Assembly (NCBI GenBank): GCA_024400415.1
Contig: JAKSMS010000016.1
Coordinates: 1-40,462 of the forward strand
Length of the DNA stretch: 40,462 nt
Direction: 5' to 3'
Source of the DNA: Bacteroidales bacterium
Lineage (GTDB): Bacteria; Bacteroidota; Bacteroidia; Bacteroidales; P3
The position numbers and the translations under genes were made by a program. Positions 6,711-15,532 of the stretch are shown in pieces (the stretch's first letter is position 1; each line of letters starts with the position of its first letter). The notes beneath the pieces are model-generated. The model saw only the letters and a program-made list of their open reading frames with translations, made no database searches and was not told where the DNA came from.

Positions 6711-8594
6711 TTAGTGTGCGATGAGGACTCGGGAGGTGGCGCTGCGGCCGGTATGGAGGTCGAGGAGGCGGAGGAGATAGAGCCCGGAAGGGATGTGGGA
6801 TACGTCGATGCAGCGGTCGGTGCCGGAACAGCAGCTGCGGCCTTGGAGGTCGATGAGGGTGGCCTGGAAGGACTCTGAGGGGCTGTCGATGCAGAGTGTG
6901 CTGCTGGCCGGATTAGGGTAGACGCGGAGAATAGGGTCGTCGGCCTGGGCGAGGCCCACGGTGGCGGCGCGGCCGAAGTAGGGGCGCATCATGAGGGCGC
7001 CGCGGAGGATGGACTGCTGCCAGGTGCCGGAGGTCTGATAGTAGGTGTGCTGGCGGGCATCGTGGCCGCGGTCGAAGCCGAGGTTGAGGTAGTCGCTGGT
7101 GACCTGCTCGAGGCCCACGTAGATGGGACCTGAGACGACGAGAGGCGACTCTAGAAGGTAGCGATTGAAACGATTGAGGCCTGCGGGGACGACGCGCCTG
7201 CGCTCGGTATCTTTGTAGAGGAGGGTGCCCGGATGGCCATTGTCGTCGGTCCAGACGCAGAGGTAGAATCGGAGGCCTTCGGTCTCGGAATTGCGGGTAT
7301 GATTGAAGCAGATGTCGAGTGCGGTGAGGGTGTCGGAGCGGTGGAGGTCGAAGCCGTAGGCGAGGCGCACCTTGGAGCTGGTGGAGGTGAGTCCATAGCC
7401 GTTTTCGGCGGTGCCGTCGTCGTAGGCGTAGTAGTTGTCGAGAACTTGGGTGAAGAGTGCGGTATCGTTTTGCGGATGGTCGTCGGAGGTGACGCTGCCG
7501 CGCACCACATGGCGGATGGTGTAGCGGCTAGGAGTCGTGGAGGATGGGAACTGGTAGTTGACTGGGGGATTGGCATGGGCCTGAGCGGTATGGTAGGTGC
7601 CATTGGGGAAGTAGCATGGCGCGTTGTCGTTGCCTCCGTCGTAGTGTGCCACTTCGGTGCCGGACTCGTCGAGAACGGCATAGGTGTAGCGGACGGCGAC
7701 GGGGGTGGTATAGAGATTGGTGATCTTGAGGTCGATGGAGGACTTCATGTCGGAGGGCTGATACTGGCGAGCGGGCATGGCCTGATAGCGCTGAAGCAGG
7801 GATGGCGCGGGATCGACGAAGGCTACGTCGAAGGTCTTCTGGTCGTCGCGGCGGCGGTTGTGGCTGAGGTGGATATAGTCGAGATGCCAATGATCGCTAT
7901 TGCCTATGAGCCCTGTCTTGGACATATCGTCGAGTGAGCAGATATTGCGGAAGCGGAATCGGAATTCGGCGGAGAGGTAGCGGGGATCGGTGATGGGAAG
8001 GGATACATACTGCCAGGCATGGCCGGTATGGGCGATGAGGGTATCGACGCTGATGCCTGGAACGGCCCAGACTTGGGTCCACTGGCGGAGGTTGGGATTG
8101 AAGAATTCAAGGATGAGAGAGTCTTGGGGTTCGGGCTGGTCGGACTCGCGCTCCCACATATTGCCGCTGCCGCCTCCTGGGAGATAGTAGAAGCTGAGGT
8201 AGAGGGAGTCGGAGGGCTGGAGGCGCTTGCGGATGGGGCTGAAGACTGAGTCGAGCCGGAGGGTATGGCTGAGGAGGGTGTCGCCAGAGAATGGAGATAC
8301 GCCGGCAGATGGGTGGAGCCGGCCGTCGGGCCCGACGGCATCAAGAGTGACGACCCCAAGGGTGGGTGCCGGCGAGGCATAGCCCTGGCTCACGAAGGCC
8401 TGATCGGTGGCCCAAAGGGCAGGATTAGGGGCTCCGGAGTAGTTGGAGAAATCGTCGAAGAATGGGAGCTGGAGCTGGATGGCGGCCTTGGCTGCGGGGT
8501 GCTCGTAGGCGGCTGGGGATAGGCGTTCCTGTCCCCTACCCCACCAGGCGGTGCAGAGCAGCACGAGACTCAGTATTGACTTCTTGAGATCCAT
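6711..8594 (-). CDS. Secreted T9SS cargo protein with type A sorting domain
   Basis: The product is 627 aa. It begins with a signal peptide (MDLKKS, hydrophobic core, GRGQ, cleavage near residue 21). Residues about 40-245 form a beta-sandwich with a WHLDYIHL motif, like jelly-roll modules of Bacteroidetes surface proteins. Residues 558-627 are a type A T9SS C-terminal domain (VYPNPASS, IDLQGR, IPSGLYLLRL), which directs export through the T9SS and attachment to the cell surface. The middle part is unassigned. It lies between the PASTA and rluD genes in one operon (12 bp and 40 bp gaps). Cargo of this kind in a translation and cell-wall operon is unexpected but common among uncultured Bacteroidales as far as I can recall. 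The secretion signals are clear; function is unknown. Confidence 0.8.
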   Translation of the reverse strand: MDLKKSILSLVLLCTAWWGRGQERLSPAAYEHPAAKAAIQLQLPFFDDFSNYSGAPNPALWATDQAFVSQGYASPAPTLGVVTLDAVGPDGRLHPSAGVSPFSGDTLLSHTLRLDSVFSPIRKRLQPSDSLYLSFYYLPGGGSGNMWERESDQPEPQDSLILEFFNPNLRQWTQVWAVPGISVDTLIAHTGHAWQYVSLPITDPRYLSAEFRFRFRNICSLDDMSKTGLIGNSDHWHLDYIHLSHNRRRDDQKTFDVAFVDPAPSLLQRYQAMPARQYQPSDMKSSIDLKITNLYTTPVAVRYTYAVLDESGTEVAHYDGGNDNAPCYFPNGTYHTAQAHANPPVNYQFPSSTTPSRYTIRHVVRGSVTSDDHPQNDTALFTQVLDNYYAYDDGTAENGYGLTSTSSKVRLAYGFDLHRSDTLTALDICFNHTRNSETEGLRFYLCVWTDDNGHPGTLLYKDTERRRVVPAGLNRFNRYLLESPLVVSGPIYVGLEQVTSDYLNLGFDRGHDARQHTYYQTSGTWQQSILRGALMMRPYFGRAATVGLAQADDPILRVYPNPASSTLCIDSPSESFQATLIDLQGRSCCSGTDRCIDVSHIPSGLYLLRLLDLHTGRSATSRVLIAH

Positions 8595-8606
8595 ATCGAT
8601 GGCTGA

Positions 8607-9509
8607 TTAATAGGAGCTGCGAACCATTTCGGACATGACATCGTCGAGTTCTTGGCCTTGCTCAGACACTTCGGCCTGGGCATTGGACTCGGCAGCGTTC
8701 TTGAGGCTTTCGGATTCGGAAGCAGAGAGCTCTTTGTACCAGAGATCTACCGTCTGTCCGTGCTGGAAGGTTCTGACGCGGGAGAATTCGGGATCCTGCT
8801 TCCAGACGCGAGCCTTCTTCTTGTCAGCGCCGGGTTCGAAATGCTCTTCGCCGACATTGAGGCAGCGGGAATTGAGGGCCTTGCGGGCTTCGGAGGCGCG
8901 CATGCCTATGAGGTTGGGCAGCTTGGGAACGTAGGTGGTATCGATGCTGACGTCGAGGTCGACACGCGAGCCTTGAGGGAGCTTGTCGCCTTTGAGGAGG
9001 GTGCGGCCGTTGAAGGAGGCGCGGAGCACTTCGGAACTGAGGTTATGGACATCGCTATAGTCGTAGACGAAATTGAGCTGGCCGCTGGAGAGGCCTGCGC
9101 CTTCGAGGGCGCTGAGGGCAAGCTTGAGCGGGCGGTTTTTGACGTCGGGCATGCGCACGTCGTTCTCAACGAACTTGGCAAGGGTGACGTAGACCTTGCG
9201 ACCCTTCTTGACCATAGAGCCCTGGGCTGGGTCTTGGATGGCGATGGATCCGCCGGAGAGGGTGTCGACGAAGATGGAGTCGGTGATGACGAACTCGAAG
9301 TCGAAATCGCCGACTTGGGAGGCCTCTTCGAGGGTCATGCCGTGCAGGTCGGGCATTTCCTGTTCGCTGCCATGGCGGGTGAAGAGGTCGAGGCTATAGA
9401 GGATAAGGGTGGCGACGACCAAGGAGATGGCCAGCATGATAAGGAGGTGGAGGGCCAGGGGATGGTCCTTGAAGAATTGGCCGAGGGTGGAATTGCTTCT
9501 TTTTTTCAT
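8607..9509 (-). CDS. PASTA-domain membrane protein
   Basis: The product is 300 aa. It has a short cytoplasmic N-terminus, one membrane helix at about residues 18-41 and then three PASTA repeats (about 50-115, 116-187 and 190-262; MPDLHGMTLEEA, MPDVKNRPLKLALSALEGAG, PNLIGMRASEARKAL). PASTA domains bind peptidoglycan or muropeptides. No kinase or transpeptidase domain is attached, so this is the stand-alone Bacteroidetes form. The last 38 residues are rich in Ser, Glu and Gln. It follows miaB by 18 bp and precedes the T9SS cargo gene by 12 bp, so all are probably on one mRNA. The role is probably sensing or anchoring in cell wall growth; the exact function is not known. Confidence 0.85.
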   Translation of the reverse strand: MKKRSNSTLGQFFKDHPLALHLLIMLAISLVVATLILYSLDLFTRHGSEQEMPDLHGMTLEEASQVGDFDFEFVITDSIFVDTLSGGSIAIQDPAQGSMVKKGRKVYVTLAKFVENDVRMPDVKNRPLKLALSALEGAGLSSGQLNFVYDYSDVHNLSSEVLRASFNGRTLLKGDKLPQGSRVDLDVSIDTTYVPKLPNLIGMRASEARKALNSRCLNVGEEHFEPGADKKKARVWKQDPEFSRVRTFQHGQTVDLWYKELSASESESLKNAAESNAQAEVSEQGQELDDVMSEMVRSSY

Positions 9510-9527
9510 AACGGAATGGCTATTGGC

Positions 9528-10847
9528 TTATTTTACCAGTTTGCCGAGGAGGGTGGCGCTGGTGCAATCGGTAACCTGGACGTGGACGTACTGTCCTGCC
9601 TCGACGCCTTCGCGGTCGAAGACGATCATCTTGTTCTGGCTATTGCGGCCGCAGTACTGTTCTTTGGAACGATGGGATGGACCTTCGACGAGAACCTCGT
9701 AGGTGCGGCCGATTTCCTGGCGGTTGTTTTCGAGTGCTATCTCGCCTTGGAGGGCTATGATCTCTTCGAGGCGGCGAGTCTTGACGTCGTCGGGGATATC
9801 GTCCTGCATGTACTTGCTGGCATAGGTGCCTCCGCGCATGGAGAACTTGAACATATAGGCGTAGTCGTAGCGCACCTTACGGAACATATCGAGGGTCATC
9901 TGATGCTCTTCCTCGGTCTCGGTACAGAAGCCGGCGATGACGTCGGTGGTGATGGAGCAGTCGGGGATATAGCGGCGGATGGCCTCAATGCGGTTGAGGT
10001 ACCACTCGGGAGTGTATTTGCGGTTCATGATCTTGAGCATGCGCTCGCTGCCGCTCTGAACTGGGAGGTGGATGCACTTGCAGATGTTGGGATACTTGGC
10101 CATGACCTGCAAGAGTTCGTCGGAGAGATCCTTAGGATGGGAAGTGGCAAAACGGACACGGAGAAGAGGACTGATCTGGGCGATGCGCTCCATAAGCTCG
10201 GGGAAACCGACCTGGTCTTGGTCGCAGTTCCAGCGGTAGGAGTTGACATTCTGACCGAGGAGGGTGACCTCTTTGTAGCCCTGCTCGAAGAGGGTGCGGG
10301 CCTCCTGCTCGATGGAGCGGGGATCGCGGCTGCGCTCATGGCCGCGAGTGTAAGGGACCACGCAGTAGGCGCAGAAGTTCTCACAGCCGCGCATGATGCT
10401 GATATAGGCGCTGATGCCATTGCCGTCGAGGCGGACGGGAGCGATATCGGAATAGGTTTCCACCTCACTGAGTTCGGTTTCGGCGCTCTTCTCTCCTTTT
10501 GCCACGAGGGCCAGCACCTCGGGGAGCTTGCGGTAGGAGTCGGGGCCCATGACGAAGCTGACGTTGTCTTCCTCTTCGAGGAGTTGGGTCTTGAGGCGCT
10601 CGGCCATGCAGCCGAGGATGCCTATCTTGAGGACACGGCGGTTCTGCATGGCGCGAAGTTCCTTGACGCGCTTGCGGATACGCTGCTCGGCATTGTCGCG
10701 GATGGCGCAGGTGTTGATGAGGACGAAATCGGCCTCTTCGACATCTTTGACCACCACATATTCGTTTTTTTGAAGAATGGAACCCACGATCTCGCTATCA
10801 GCAAAATTCATCTGGCATCCGTATGTCTCGATATATACTTTATTCAT
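9528..10847 (-). CDS. miaB: tRNA-2-methylthio-N6-dimethylallyladenosine synthase MiaB
   Basis: The product, 439 aa, adds the methylthio group to i6A37 of tRNAs reading UNN codons. The N-terminal MTTase domain has its three cluster ligands, Cys11 (YGCQMN), Cys47 (NTCAIRDNAE) and Cys80 (GCMAER). The radical-SAM triad is Cys155, Cys159 and Cys162 (RGCENFCAYCVVPYTRG). A TRAM RNA-binding domain forms about the last 65 residues (RSKEQYCGRN). MGPD and the NTCAIR form favour MiaB over RimO or MtaB. It is the first gene of the minus-strand operon and is read from the divergent promoter at 10872-10908, leaving a leader of roughly 20-25 nt. Confidence 0.95.
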   Translation of the reverse strand: MNKVYIETYGCQMNFADSEIVGSILQKNEYVVVKDVEEADFVLINTCAIRDNAEQRIRKRVKELRAMQNRRVLKIGILGCMAERLKTQLLEEEDNVSFVMGPDSYRKLPEVLALVAKGEKSAETELSEVETYSDIAPVRLDGNGISAYISIMRGCENFCAYCVVPYTRGHERSRDPRSIEQEARTLFEQGYKEVTLLGQNVNSYRWNCDQDQVGFPELMERIAQISPLLRVRFATSHPKDLSDELLQVMAKYPNICKCIHLPVQSGSERMLKIMNRKYTPEWYLNRIEAIRRYIPDCSITTDVIAGFCTETEEEHQMTLDMFRKVRYDYAYMFKFSMRGGTYASKYMQDDIPDDVKTRRLEEIIALQGEIALENNRQEIGRTYEVLVEGPSHRSKEQYCGRNSQNKMIVFDREGVEAGQYVHVQVTDCTSATLLGKLVK

Positions 10848-10871
10848 GTTGGATTATTAAATATAAAATAA

Positions 10872-10908
10872 TTTGCAAAAATACGAAAAAAAATCCGTAT
10901 CTTTGCAA
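10872..10908. promoter_or_regulatory. Symmetrical divergent promoter for miaB (-) and the T9SS plug gene (+)
   Basis: On the + strand TTTG (10872-10875) and TATCTTTG (10898-10905) are 22 nt apart. On the minus strand TTG (complement of 10906-10908) and TATTTTTG (complement of 10876-10883) are also 22 nt apart. The two halves form a 13-bp inverted repeat with one mismatch (10873-10885 and 10896-10908), so each TTTGCAA block is part of one promoter's -7 region and abuts the other's -33. The + transcript would start at about the ATG at 10910. Confidence 0.75.
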
Positions 10909-10909
10909 C

Positions 10910-12160
10910 ATGAAACACACATTTCTTATAGTTTGTGCTTTATTGCTGATTATTAGCGCCTCACGCGCTCAAATATCTATCGACACGCAGTATATATCGG
11001 CAGTGAAGAGCATACAGCTGAGCCCTTATGGAAGCAAACTTGACCCTCCGCTGCTGCGACTTGGGACGGACGATAGACTAGAAATAGCATTCGACATGCT
11101 GGCCGACGAACCCGAGGAATACCGCTACGAAATACGCCATTGCGACCGACACTTTGTGGAGGATGGACTGACGACGCAAGAGTATATGTCGGGATTCAAC
11201 GAAGGGGCCATCGGGGAGCACCAATTCTCGCTGACCACGCTACAGAACTACATACACTATAGGCAGACGCTGCCCGACGAGATTTCGGAATTCACCGCCT
11301 CGGGGAATTACGTGCTGAAGGTGTATAGAGCTGAAGCGCCCGACGAGGTGCTGTTCACAAGAAGATTCAGAGTGGCCGAGGATCTATTCGGTGTGGAAAT
11401 GGAGGCCGTGACGCCCTCGGAAGCGCCCAATGAAAATCAGGAGATAGCAGTGGCGCTGACCCCCAAGACGGGCACCGACCACCAATGGAGCAATACGCAA
11501 TACCTATTCCCCTATCTGCAACAAAATGGAAGAACCGATATAGCCAGATTGCTACCCTTCGGATCATACCAAGGCAACAAGCTCCTATACCGCTTCAAAA
11601 AAGAGAACATATTTACTGGAGGCAACTGCTTCAGATTCTTCGATTTCAGCAATTTAAGAACGCCCATGTACAACGTGCAAAACGTGGAGCGATTCGGAGG
11701 CGAGACGTTCGTGATGCTGCGTCCATGCGAGGACTTATCGAGGAAAAACTACAACTACATAGAGGGCCTGATGGGAGGATTCAAAATCAATATCTGGGAC
11801 CGCACACAAAAGGAGATAGAGGCAGACTACGCATGGGTAAACATCACGCTGCCGATGGAGCGGCCCTACCTGGACGGAACGGTGCACGTGGTAGGCGACC
11901 TGACGCAATGGAACCTAGGCGACACCAGCAGGATGGAGTGGAACCCAAAGTTCAAGGCCTATGTGAAGCGGATGTATCTGAAACAGGGATACTATTCCTA
12001 CCAGCTGCTATTCCTGCCCGTAGGCAGCCACGAAGGGGAAACGGCCAGGATTGAGGGCGACCATTACGAGACGCCCAACACCTACACGCTATACCTCTAC
12101 GGACGCAGACCTACAGACCTATACGACAGGCTGATAGCAGTAAAGAAGATGAAACGGTAG
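10910..12160 (+). CDS. DUF5103-type T9SS plug protein
   Basis: The product is 416 aa with a signal peptide (MKHTFLIVC to SRAQ, cleavage near residue 20). It matches the DUF5103 family as I know it: an N-terminal beta domain with YRYEIRHCDRHF, then MSGFNEG, YIHYRQTLP and SGNYVLKVY, and a C-terminal domain with GDLTQWN and YYSYQLLF. In Flavobacterium a member of this family plugs the SprA translocon of the type IX secretion system. That fits the two type A CTD cargo proteins in this window. ATG 10910 is preferred over an upstream frame opening at 10823, because it places the signal peptide at the N-terminus and lies 4 nt behind the -7 box TATCTTTG, so the mRNA may be leaderless. The family is recognised from memory of its motifs and no search was run. 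Confidence 0.75.
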   Translation: MKHTFLIVCALLLIISASRAQISIDTQYISAVKSIQLSPYGSKLDPPLLRLGTDDRLEIAFDMLADEPEEYRYEIRHCDRHFVEDGLTTQEYMSGFNEGAIGEHQFSLTTLQNYIHYRQTLPDEISEFTASGNYVLKVYRAEAPDEVLFTRRFRVAEDLFGVEMEAVTPSEAPNENQEIAVALTPKTGTDHQWSNTQYLFPYLQQNGRTDIARLLPFGSYQGNKLLYRFKKENIFTGGNCFRFFDFSNLRTPMYNVQNVERFGGETFVMLRPCEDLSRKNYNYIEGLMGGFKINIWDRTQKEIEADYAWVNITLPMERPYLDGTVHVVGDLTQWNLGDTSRMEWNPKFKAYVKRMYLKQGYYSYQLLFLPVGSHEGETARIEGDHYETPNTYTLYLYGRRPTDLYDRLIAVKKMKR

Positions 12161-12226
12161 CGAGAGGTGTTGACAAGTTGTTAACATCTAATTGTACACG
12201 CACGCGCAAAAGAATGGAAAAAGTTG

Positions 12227-12234
12227 TAACTTTG
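12227..12234 (+). promoter_or_regulatory. -7 promoter element of the MMPL transporter gene
   Basis: TAACTTTG matches the Bacteroidetes -7 box and lies 34 nt before the ATG at 12269. No TTG is found at the usual 19-22 nt upstream. The box lies in a small palindromic context (GTTG TAACTTTG CAAC), and TTGTTAAC occurs at both 12178 and 12239, so a regulator site is possible. Confidence 0.55.
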
Positions 12235-12268
12235 CAACTTGTTAACCACTTCAAGAACACGTAGCTAG

Positions 12269-15200
12269 ATGTCAAAAATACTGGTACGATATAGATACCT
12301 GATATTCTCCATAACCTTAATTCTCTCAATAGGTTGCGGGCTAATGATGCCGCATGTGAATGTCAATACCGACATGACAAAATACCTGCCGGACGACTCA
12401 CACATGAAGGCTGGAATAGACCTAATAAACCATGAATTCGACCTTTCGGGGCAGATGGGCGGCTCGGATATACGCGTGATGGCCACAGACCTGACACCCG
12501 AAGAGAAGGTTGACTTCAGGGTTAGGCTGCGCAAAATACCCGAGGTGAAGAGCGTATCGGTACAAGAAAACGGGAATCACACCCTCTACGAACTGAGCGT
12601 GCCCAAAAGCGTAGACCAGCTGGCCTTGGGCAAAAAGATACACAAGTCGCATAGCAAGATAGACTATGTAGAAACCAGCCAAGACGGCACCACGCTTAAG
12701 ATATCGCTGCTGCTGAGCGCTCTGGCCATACTGTTCGCAATATTGTTTGCGATGTGCCCGTCGTGGCTAGAACCGATACTATTCCTTATCTCGACAGGGG
12801 TGGCCGTAGTGCTGAACATGGGTACCAACGCCTTGCTGCCCAACGTGTCGTCGACAACTAACTCGCTGGCAGCCATACTGCAGCTAGTGCTCTCGATGGA
12901 CTACTCCATCATACTGATCAACCGATTCAGGCAGGAACGGTCGAACGCATTGACAAGCCTAGACGCCATGCAGAAGGCGATAGGGAGTGCATCTTCATCG
13001 ATATTCAGCAGCGCCCTGACTACCATTGTGGGCCTGATGATGCTGATATTCATGAAGCTGAAGATAGGTGCCGATATAGGAATGGTGCTCTCGAAGGGAG
13101 TATTCTTCAGCCTGATATGCAACTTCACCATACTGCCCACCTTGATCCTATACTTCGAGCGAGCCATCAACAGGTCGCACAAAGCCGTGCTGAAAATACC
13201 CACCAACAGGCTTGCGCACTTCAGCATGCAGCATAGGGTGCCCCTAGCAATACTGTTCGTGATCATTTTCGCGGGATCCTACATCCTCCACAATCAGACT
13301 CCGGTCATCTTCCGCAACTCCAAGGTGTCGAACATCGAGCCCTACTTTCCAAACAAGAACCCAATCATACTGGTGTACAGCAACGAGGACGAGCACAACG
13401 TGGCCGCCCTACTAGACTCGATACAGGCGATGCCCCATGTAGAGGCAGCCACCTCGTATCCATCGCTGATGCTGCACGAATACACGCCATCGCAGATGGT
13501 GAACAACGTGCAAGGCGCCGCCAACCTGCTAAGCTCATCCAACAGCGAAGAAAGCTCGCCGGTAGACAACGTGGACATGCTGTCGGAGGACGTGCTGAGA
13601 CTGATCTACTACGCAGCCCACACCCCCAACCCAGACATCGCACTCAGTTTTGGAGAATTTGCCGACTTCATTCTGGCCCAATCCAAAGACCCTCACTCGG
13701 TAATCGCCGCCAAGATGGACGACGACATGAAGTTGAAAATGGCTGCCCTGGAGGAGTTCCGCAGCATGGTGTCGGAAGAAGAAAGCATACCGACCGAGAC
13801 GACCTACGACACCATAGTGATCGTGACACCTGCTGATACAGCCACTGATGAGATTATCGCCACACACAGCGTAGCCGAAACCCACCACCACGAACAAGAA
13901 GAGACTCGCGAGGAAGAGCCAGCCAGCATGCAAAAGCACACTCCTACCGCAGCAGCTCCCACTACGATATACTACAATCCCTTTACGGATACAGCCCAGC
14001 TGCATCGCGTGATGGGAGTGGCCAAGATGACGGCCACCATCAATATGGGAGTGACCGCGATGGGATATGACATAACCTTGAAGGAGAGCCTCATCAAATT
14101 CGTTTACGCCCGTGCCAAGCAAAGAAAGGGAGGCATGACTCCGCTAGAGTTTGCCCACTTCATAACGGGAGACCTGCTCAACCACAAGACCTTCGGATCG
14201 CAGATAAAGCCAGAACAGAAGGAGCTCATACTGCGCATCCAAGCCCTTATGGATTCCACCGAGAACGCCTCGCTTGGTCGGCCAGAGAACCCTCTGAAGG
14301 CACATTCAGCACCGCCCTTGCCCGCAAAGGTGCACAACTATCCTGCCACCCCAGAAACGATAGCCAGCAATCACCCAGAGCCCAGCCCACAACCAGAGCC
14401 TCCTGCCGCCAGTCAGTCAGAGCCCTCATACAAGACCATTGTAAAAGTGAGGCCGGCACCCGAAGAGGAGACCGACCCGCTGGCACTATTCCTGGAAATG
14501 CTCTCGCCCAACAAGCGATACACAGCAGCCCAGATGGCGCAAAATTTTGCCAGCATGGGGCAAGGGATGACACCAGGCATGATAGAGATGCTATACCTCT
14601 ATTATGGCGGACTGAACCTCTTCAACGAGGAGTGGACCATGAACCTGCATGACATCGTAGGATTCATGGCCGACACCATGATGAACGACCCACGCTACGC
14701 CTCATTCCTAGACGACAACATGCGGAGCAAGTTTGCCGGAGTGCAGCACACGTTGAATCAGAACCTCACCAAATTCCGCACTGACGAGCATTCAATAGCG
14801 CTGATTATTACCGACCTGCCCATAGAATCAGAAGAGACCTACCAGTTTATACATCAGATTTCAGAGATGTGCACTGCCGCCCTGCCCCACAGATACTACT
14901 CGATAGGCGAATCGGTAATGCTCGATGAAATGAAGAGCGGCTTTGCTCACGAGATGCTCCTGGTAACGATACTTACCATTCTGGCCATATTCATCATCGT
15001 GGCAATAACCTTCAAATCAATGCTGATAGCCGCCATACTGGTAATGACGGTAATGTCCGGCGTATTTGTGAACGTAGCCTTCAGCGGCCTAGGAGACGGC
15101 TGCATACTATACCTAGTATACCTTATAGTGCAAAGCGTGCTGATGGGCGCCGCCATTGACTACGGCATTTTGTTCACCAACTACTACCGAGAACGACGCC

Positions 15201-15460
15201 TCACTCAAAACATCAAAACCGCCCTTCGCAAAACCTACAAAGGCACCATACACACGATACTGACCTCGGGACTGATACTGATACTTGTACCCGGCGCGAT
15301 AGGCATCTTTGAGCAAGACCCATCAATACGCGCCATAGGAAGAGCCATCTTTGTAGGAGCCTTGGCCACAGTGCTGATCGTACTCTTTGTGCTGCCCGGA
15401 CTGATAGCCACCTGCGACAGATTCATCACTAAGCGACGCAAGAAGAATACTCAAGAATAA
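12269..15460 (+). CDS. MMPL/RND-superfamily exporter with long disordered periplasmic inserts
   Basis: The product is 1063 aa and membrane-bound. It has a first helix at about residues 8-28, a periplasmic loop, a bundle of helices at about 145-330 (TILPTLILYFERA), a large periplasmic section to about 885, and a second bundle from about 890 to 1050 with MGAAIDYGILFTNYYRERR near 958. This two-bundle plan is that of MMPL transporters, which export lipids or hydrophobic molecules using proton flow. The second periplasmic section is unusual: acidic and His-rich at about 520-570 and Pro/Glu-rich at about 670-735. It follows the plug gene by 108 bp on the same strand but has its own -7 box. The substrate is not known; Bacteroidetes relatives are usually annotated only as MMPL family. 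Confidence 0.85.
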   Translation: MSKILVRYRYLIFSITLILSIGCGLMMPHVNVNTDMTKYLPDDSHMKAGIDLINHEFDLSGQMGGSDIRVMATDLTPEEKVDFRVRLRKIPEVKSVSVQENGNHTLYELSVPKSVDQLALGKKIHKSHSKIDYVETSQDGTTLKISLLLSALAILFAILFAMCPSWLEPILFLISTGVAVVLNMGTNALLPNVSSTTNSLAAILQLVLSMDYSIILINRFRQERSNALTSLDAMQKAIGSASSSIFSSALTTIVGLMMLIFMKLKIGADIGMVLSKGVFFSLICNFTILPTLILYFERAINRSHKAVLKIPTNRLAHFSMQHRVPLAILFVIIFAGSYILHNQTPVIFRNSKVSNIEPYFPNKNPIILVYSNEDEHNVAALLDSIQAMPHVEAATSYPSLMLHEYTPSQMVNNVQGAANLLSSSNSEESSPVDNVDMLSEDVLRLIYYAAHTPNPDIALSFGEFADFILAQSKDPHSVIAAKMDDDMKLKMAALEEFRSMVSEEESIPTETTYDTIVIVTPADTATDEIIATHSVAETHHHEQEETREEEPASMQKHTPTAAAPTTIYYNPFTDTAQLHRVMGVAKMTATINMGVTAMGYDITLKESLIKFVYARAKQRKGGMTPLEFAHFITGDLLNHKTFGSQIKPEQKELILRIQALMDSTENASLGRPENPLKAHSAPPLPAKVHNYPATPETIASNHPEPSPQPEPPAASQSEPSYKTIVKVRPAPEEETDPLALFLEMLSPNKRYTAAQMAQNFASMGQGMTPGMIEMLYLYYGGLNLFNEEWTMNLHDIVGFMADTMMNDPRYASFLDDNMRSKFAGVQHTLNQNLTKFRTDEHSIALIITDLPIESEETYQFIHQISEMCTAALPHRYYSIGESVMLDEMKSGFAHEMLLVTILTILAIFIIVAITFKSMLIAAILVMTVMSGVFVNVAFSGLGDGCILYLVYLIVQSVLMGAAIDYGILFTNYYRERRLTQNIKTALRKTYKGTIHTILTSGLILILVPGAIGIFEQDPSIRAIGRAIFVGALATVLIVLFVLPGLIATCDRFITKRRKKNTQE

Positions 15461-15532
15461 GACATCGGACTTCGGACATCGGACTTCGGACTTCGGACAT
15501 CGGACTTCGGACTTCGGGTTCCAGACTTCGGA
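15461..15532. repeat. Heptamer tandem array GACWTCG filling a convergent gene junction
   Basis: From the first base after the MMPL stop to the last base before the tilS stop, the DNA is about ten 7-bp units in register, mostly GACATCG or GACTTCG, with one diverged unit (GGTTCCA). No terminator hairpin is present between these two convergent genes, so the array occupies the place where transcription must end from both sides. Confidence 0.85.

Noticed and set aside
8652-10871. A 739-codon open frame on the + strand opposite the PASTA and miaB genes
   Set aside because: It is antisense to two clearly recognised genes. C-ending codons on the minus strand keep the opposite frame free of stops. 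The product is a low-complexity mix of Gly, Ala, Val, Asp and Glu.
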